From JAUUZT01 sp964654015 (GTDB lineage: Bacteria; Chloroflexota; Dehalococcoidia; GIF9; AB-539-J10), in assembly GCA_964654015.1 (NCBI GenBank), contig CAZZHQ010000017.1, positions 1 through 36,120 of the forward strand: DNA of 36,120 nucleotides, given 5' to 3'. The notes beneath the pieces were generated by a model. The model worked only from the letters and a program-made list of their open reading frames with translations, was not told the origin of the DNA and ran no database searches. How positions within the stretch are numbered: the first letter of the stretch is position 1; each line of letters begins with the position of its first letter. The position numbers and the translations under genes are program-made. Positions 33,642 through 36,120 of the stretch are shown one piece after another.

Positions 33642-34425
33642 TACAATTACCCCTGCTATTTTCCACGGTATTCATTTCATAAATAAGCCGCAAACCAACC
33701 AGAGTCAGATTCGGTTCTATTTTATCTATGGCAGTAATCTCGTCTATCAGTTGAGAGTACCCTCCAGTTGCCACTACCGTGGTTTTGCAAGCTAAATATT
33801 GTTCAATTCGTTTGACTATGTTTTCAATAAGACCAATATAACCATAGAATATACCCGATTGCATGGCGGAGACGGTATTTCTTCCAACTACTTCCATCGG
33901 TCGGCTAAATTCTATACGAGGAAGTGCAGCCGTGTGTAGAAACAGGGCTTCACTGGCTATGCTGATTCCAGGTGCAATAACCCCACCAATATAATCACCT
34001 TCTTTAGAGATAACATCAAACGTCGTCGCAGTACCAAGGTCGATAACAATTACTGACTCACCGTATAGTGAGTGAGCAGCTACAGCATTTACTACTCGAT
34101 CGGGACCGAGTTCACGCGGGTTTTCAACACAGATACGTACTCCAGTTTTAATACCAGCTTCAATTGTCAATGGGGAAATGCCGAGGTATTTTTCGCTTGT
34201 TTTTTGAAAAGTCGAGACCAGGGGAGGGACAACGCTACATAGTATTACACCATCAATGTCTGAGGCTTTAACTTCTTTATTTTGCAACAAAGAAAGCAAT
34301 AACATTCCATACTCATCTGCCTGCCGATTCAATTCAGTGGATAACTGCCAGGCAATCACCAGATTGTCGCGATTAAACACGCCTATCTTAATGCTGGTAT
34401 TTCCGATATCAATAGCCAGTAACAC
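33628..34425 (-). CDS. coaX: Type III pantothenate kinase
   Basis: The ~265-aa enzyme does the first step of coenzyme A synthesis. It has the ASKHA fold: LAIDIGNTSIKIGVF at the N-terminus, ENPRELGPDRVVNAVAAH, VIDLGTATTFDVI, IAPGISIASEALF and the VVATGGYS box. The start was set at GTG 34425, preceded by CGGAG. A longer GTG frame to 34467 overlaps a likely extended -10 box, so it cannot be used by that transcript. It leads the coaX-coaBC-valS run and overlaps coaBC by 14 bp. Confidence 0.94.
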   Translation of the reverse strand: MLLAIDIGNTSIKIGVFNRDNLVIAWQLSTELNRQADEYGMLLLSLLQNKEVKASDIDGVILCSVVPPLVSTFQKTSEKYLGISPLTIEAGIKTGVRICVENPRELGPDRVVNAVAAHSLYGESVIVIDLGTATTFDVISKEGDYIGGVIAPGISIASEALFLHTAALPRIEFSRPMEVVGRNTVSAMQSGIFYGYIGLIENIVKRIEQYLACKTTVVATGGYSQLIDEITAIDKIEPNLTLVGLRLIYEMNTVENSRGNCNAGR

Positions 34426-34457
34426 GATTGTATATACTCCGTTAAGTGATTTTTTTG

Positions 34458-34466
34458 AGTATAACA
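34458..34466 (-). promoter_or_regulatory. Extended -10 promoter of coaX-coaBC-valS
   Basis: On the minus strand TGTTATACT fits TGnTATAAT with one mismatch. The start site would be near 34450, about 25 bases before the coaX GTG. No -35 is seen. Confidence 0.5.
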
Positions 34467-34594
34467 CCTTAGCTTAACTTTAGCCATTAACAATTATATT
34501 TTTTTGTAATGTAAAGCGTAATACCAAGACAATAGCAAATTAGTATCAATTACTATTACAATTTTGACAGCGATACCTTTATAAATATTAACGT

Positions 34595-35545
34595 TTAAAA
34601 CCAGTGATGGTAGCGCAGGTAAGCAAACATCCCTACTGATATAAGAAGCATGGTGGATCCGATAACAATTAAAGGTACAAGGCTCCCACCGTTGATTCCT
34701 CCTGGTAATGGAATATTCATTCCAAAGATACTGGCGATTAAAGTCGCTGGAGCAAGAAGTGCCATAACGATAGTCAATATACTCATGATTCCCTGAATGC
34801 GATGTGAGGTCAACCAGTTACTGGTTTCTGCAAGTCCATCAACGACTTCCTTACAATCTTCAAGACCGTCCCATATTTTACGATAATGGTCTGCAACATC
34901 TCCAAAATATATTTCCTGATCTTCTCTGAAAAAGGGATATTCCTCGTTCTCCAAAGTTTCTATCACTGCTATTTGAGGCCTGATTATACGCCGAAAAGAG
35001 ATAAGGTCTCTTCGAATAAGGGAGATTTCGTGAACTGTTTTTGGAATTGTTTTAGTGAAGATAACATCTTCGGCATCATCAATATTTTCAGTAATTCTAC
35101 TAAGTATTGGAAAGCAGTAGTTAACTAATCCATCGAGGATATTATATAGAAGAAATCCAGAACTTCTACCCATATATTTTTGGCGATTACTATCATTACT
35201 TTGACAATCCTGGAACAGTTTTGCCAATGGCTTGAGGCTAACTGACTTGTTTACAGTAACAACATAGTTTTCTCCAATAAATATGACTATCTCGATGGGG
35301 CGTGTAATGTGATGCTCCCTGTCAAAAACCGGAAAATGCAGAACCATGAAAACTCGATCCTCATATTCATCAATTTTTGGACGTTGTACTCGACCTAGAA
35401 CATCATCCAGATCAAGGGGATGAAAATTAAATTTATCAGCCAAATATTCAACTTCAGTAGTAGTTGGTTTCTCTATATAGTACCAACTCAATTTTCCCTG
35501 GGTTATACAGTTCACGTTCGGTTTTCTTTGTTCGTTTATGGACAT
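34595..35545 (-). CDS. corA: CorA-family magnesium/divalent metal transporter
   Basis: The 316-aa protein has a large N-terminal cytoplasmic domain and two C-terminal membrane helices (about 250-275 and 285-308). Between them lies FGMNIP, the GMN motif of CorA selectivity filters. It would form a pentameric Mg2+ channel. The start was set at the second ATG (35545), since the GAGGGAG site (35559-35553) is 7 bp from it but only ~1 bp from the first ATG at 35551. It diverges from the 16S rRNA gene. Confidence 0.92.
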   Translation of the reverse strand: MSINEQRKPNVNCITQGKLSWYYIEKPTTTEVEYLADKFNFHPLDLDDVLGRVQRPKIDEYEDRVFMVLHFPVFDREHHITRPIEIVIFIGENYVVTVNKSVSLKPLAKLFQDCQSNDSNRQKYMGRSSGFLLYNILDGLVNYCFPILSRITENIDDAEDVIFTKTIPKTVHEISLIRRDLISFRRIIRPQIAVIETLENEEYPFFREDQEIYFGDVADHYRKIWDGLEDCKEVVDGLAETSNWLTSHRIQGIMSILTIVMALLAPATLIASIFGMNIPLPGGINGGSLVPLIVIGSTMLLISVGMFAYLRYHHWF

Positions 35546-35572
35546 ATACATTCTCCCTCTGTAAGTTACAAC

Positions 35573-35581
35573 ATTCTAGCA
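35573..35581 (-). promoter_or_regulatory. Extended -10 promoter of corA
   Basis: On the minus strand TGCTAGAAT fits the extended -10 pattern. It places the transcript start about 20 bases before the corA ATG and leaves room for GAGGGAG. Confidence 0.5.
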
Positions 35582-35646
35582 CTGATTACACCATAGAGCT
35601 AGCTTATATCAATATATAAATTGGCTTAAAAATATCCTGTATATAT

Positions 35647-35676
35647 TTGACAATAAGGCGAAAATACCTGTATCAT
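35647..35676 (+). promoter_or_regulatory. rRNA promoter
   Basis: A perfect TTGACA (35647-35652) and TATCAT (35671-35676) are 18 bp apart, upstream of the 16S gene. Transcription would start near 35683, leaving a ~60-nt pre-16S leader. Confidence 0.75.
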
Positions 35677-35741
35677 AGGTGTCGCGTGTATTTGATGCAC
35701 GTGTACGTTAACAATTGAATAGTAAATTGAAGGTAAGGTTA

Positions 35742-36120
<379 letters not shown>

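Overview
The right edge carries the first ~380 nt of a 16S rRNA gene. Its text (for example 'CATGCATGCAAGTCG', and 'GCAGCAGCAAGGAATATTGGGC' split around the usual bacterial 338 site) looks like Dehalococcoidia in the phylum Chloroflexota. The protein set fits this: low-GC genes, GatCA amidotransferase, an FeS-type TrpRS, DUF169 and C_GCAxxG_C_C proteins, and an aspartate-alanine-exchanger-like permease. The lineage call is inference from short motifs, not from a tree.

Layout. (1) 1-4855 is accessory DNA: an edge-truncated gene, then a complete 3,553-bp transposon (516-4068), then a stretch without intact genes holding what looks like a decayed tyrosine recombinase. The transposon has perfect 27-bp terminal inverted repeats and an 8-bp target duplication. 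It carries a zinc-ribbon DDE transposase, two small membrane proteins and a DNA methyltransferase fused to a nuclease-like domain. I consider it the most interesting object in the window. (2) 4856-10362 holds small redox and metabolic genes (ATC-hydrolase-like, nitroreductase, trpS, DUF169, C_GCAxxG_C_C, an M20 amidohydrolase). (3) 10461-15473 (minus) is a tight run: gatC, gatA, a 79-codon gene that appears to start at AUU, an AAEx permease, an Lrp/AsnC regulator and an aspartate-type aminotransferase. (4) 15569-17638 (plus) is an EF-G-like GTPase, read from a promoter back-to-back with that of gatC. (5) 17669-21310 (minus) runs DksA-like, lspA, rluD, a small helical protein and gltX. (6) 21541-25015 (minus) is hrcA-grpE-dnaK, with a CIRCE operator abutting the hrcA start codon. 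(7) 25252-28855 (plus) is prs and secA, followed by an unknown 231-aa protein (29071-29766). (8) 29754-34425 (minus) is coaX-coaBC-valS. (9) corA (minus) diverges from the 16S rRNA gene.

How the genes connect. Most of the window is core translation (TrpRS, GltX, ValRS, GatCA, EF-G-like, RluD, 16S), protein quality control and export (HrcA/GrpE/DnaK, SecA, LspA) and cofactor or nucleotide supply (CoaX, CoaBC, Prs). The aspartate permease/regulator/aminotransferase group sits directly downstream of gatCA, so transamidation and aspartate/glutamate supply may share transcripts. Several promoters put the -10 box so close to the start codon that leaderless or near-leaderless mRNAs are likely. No tRNA gene or CRISPR array was seen.
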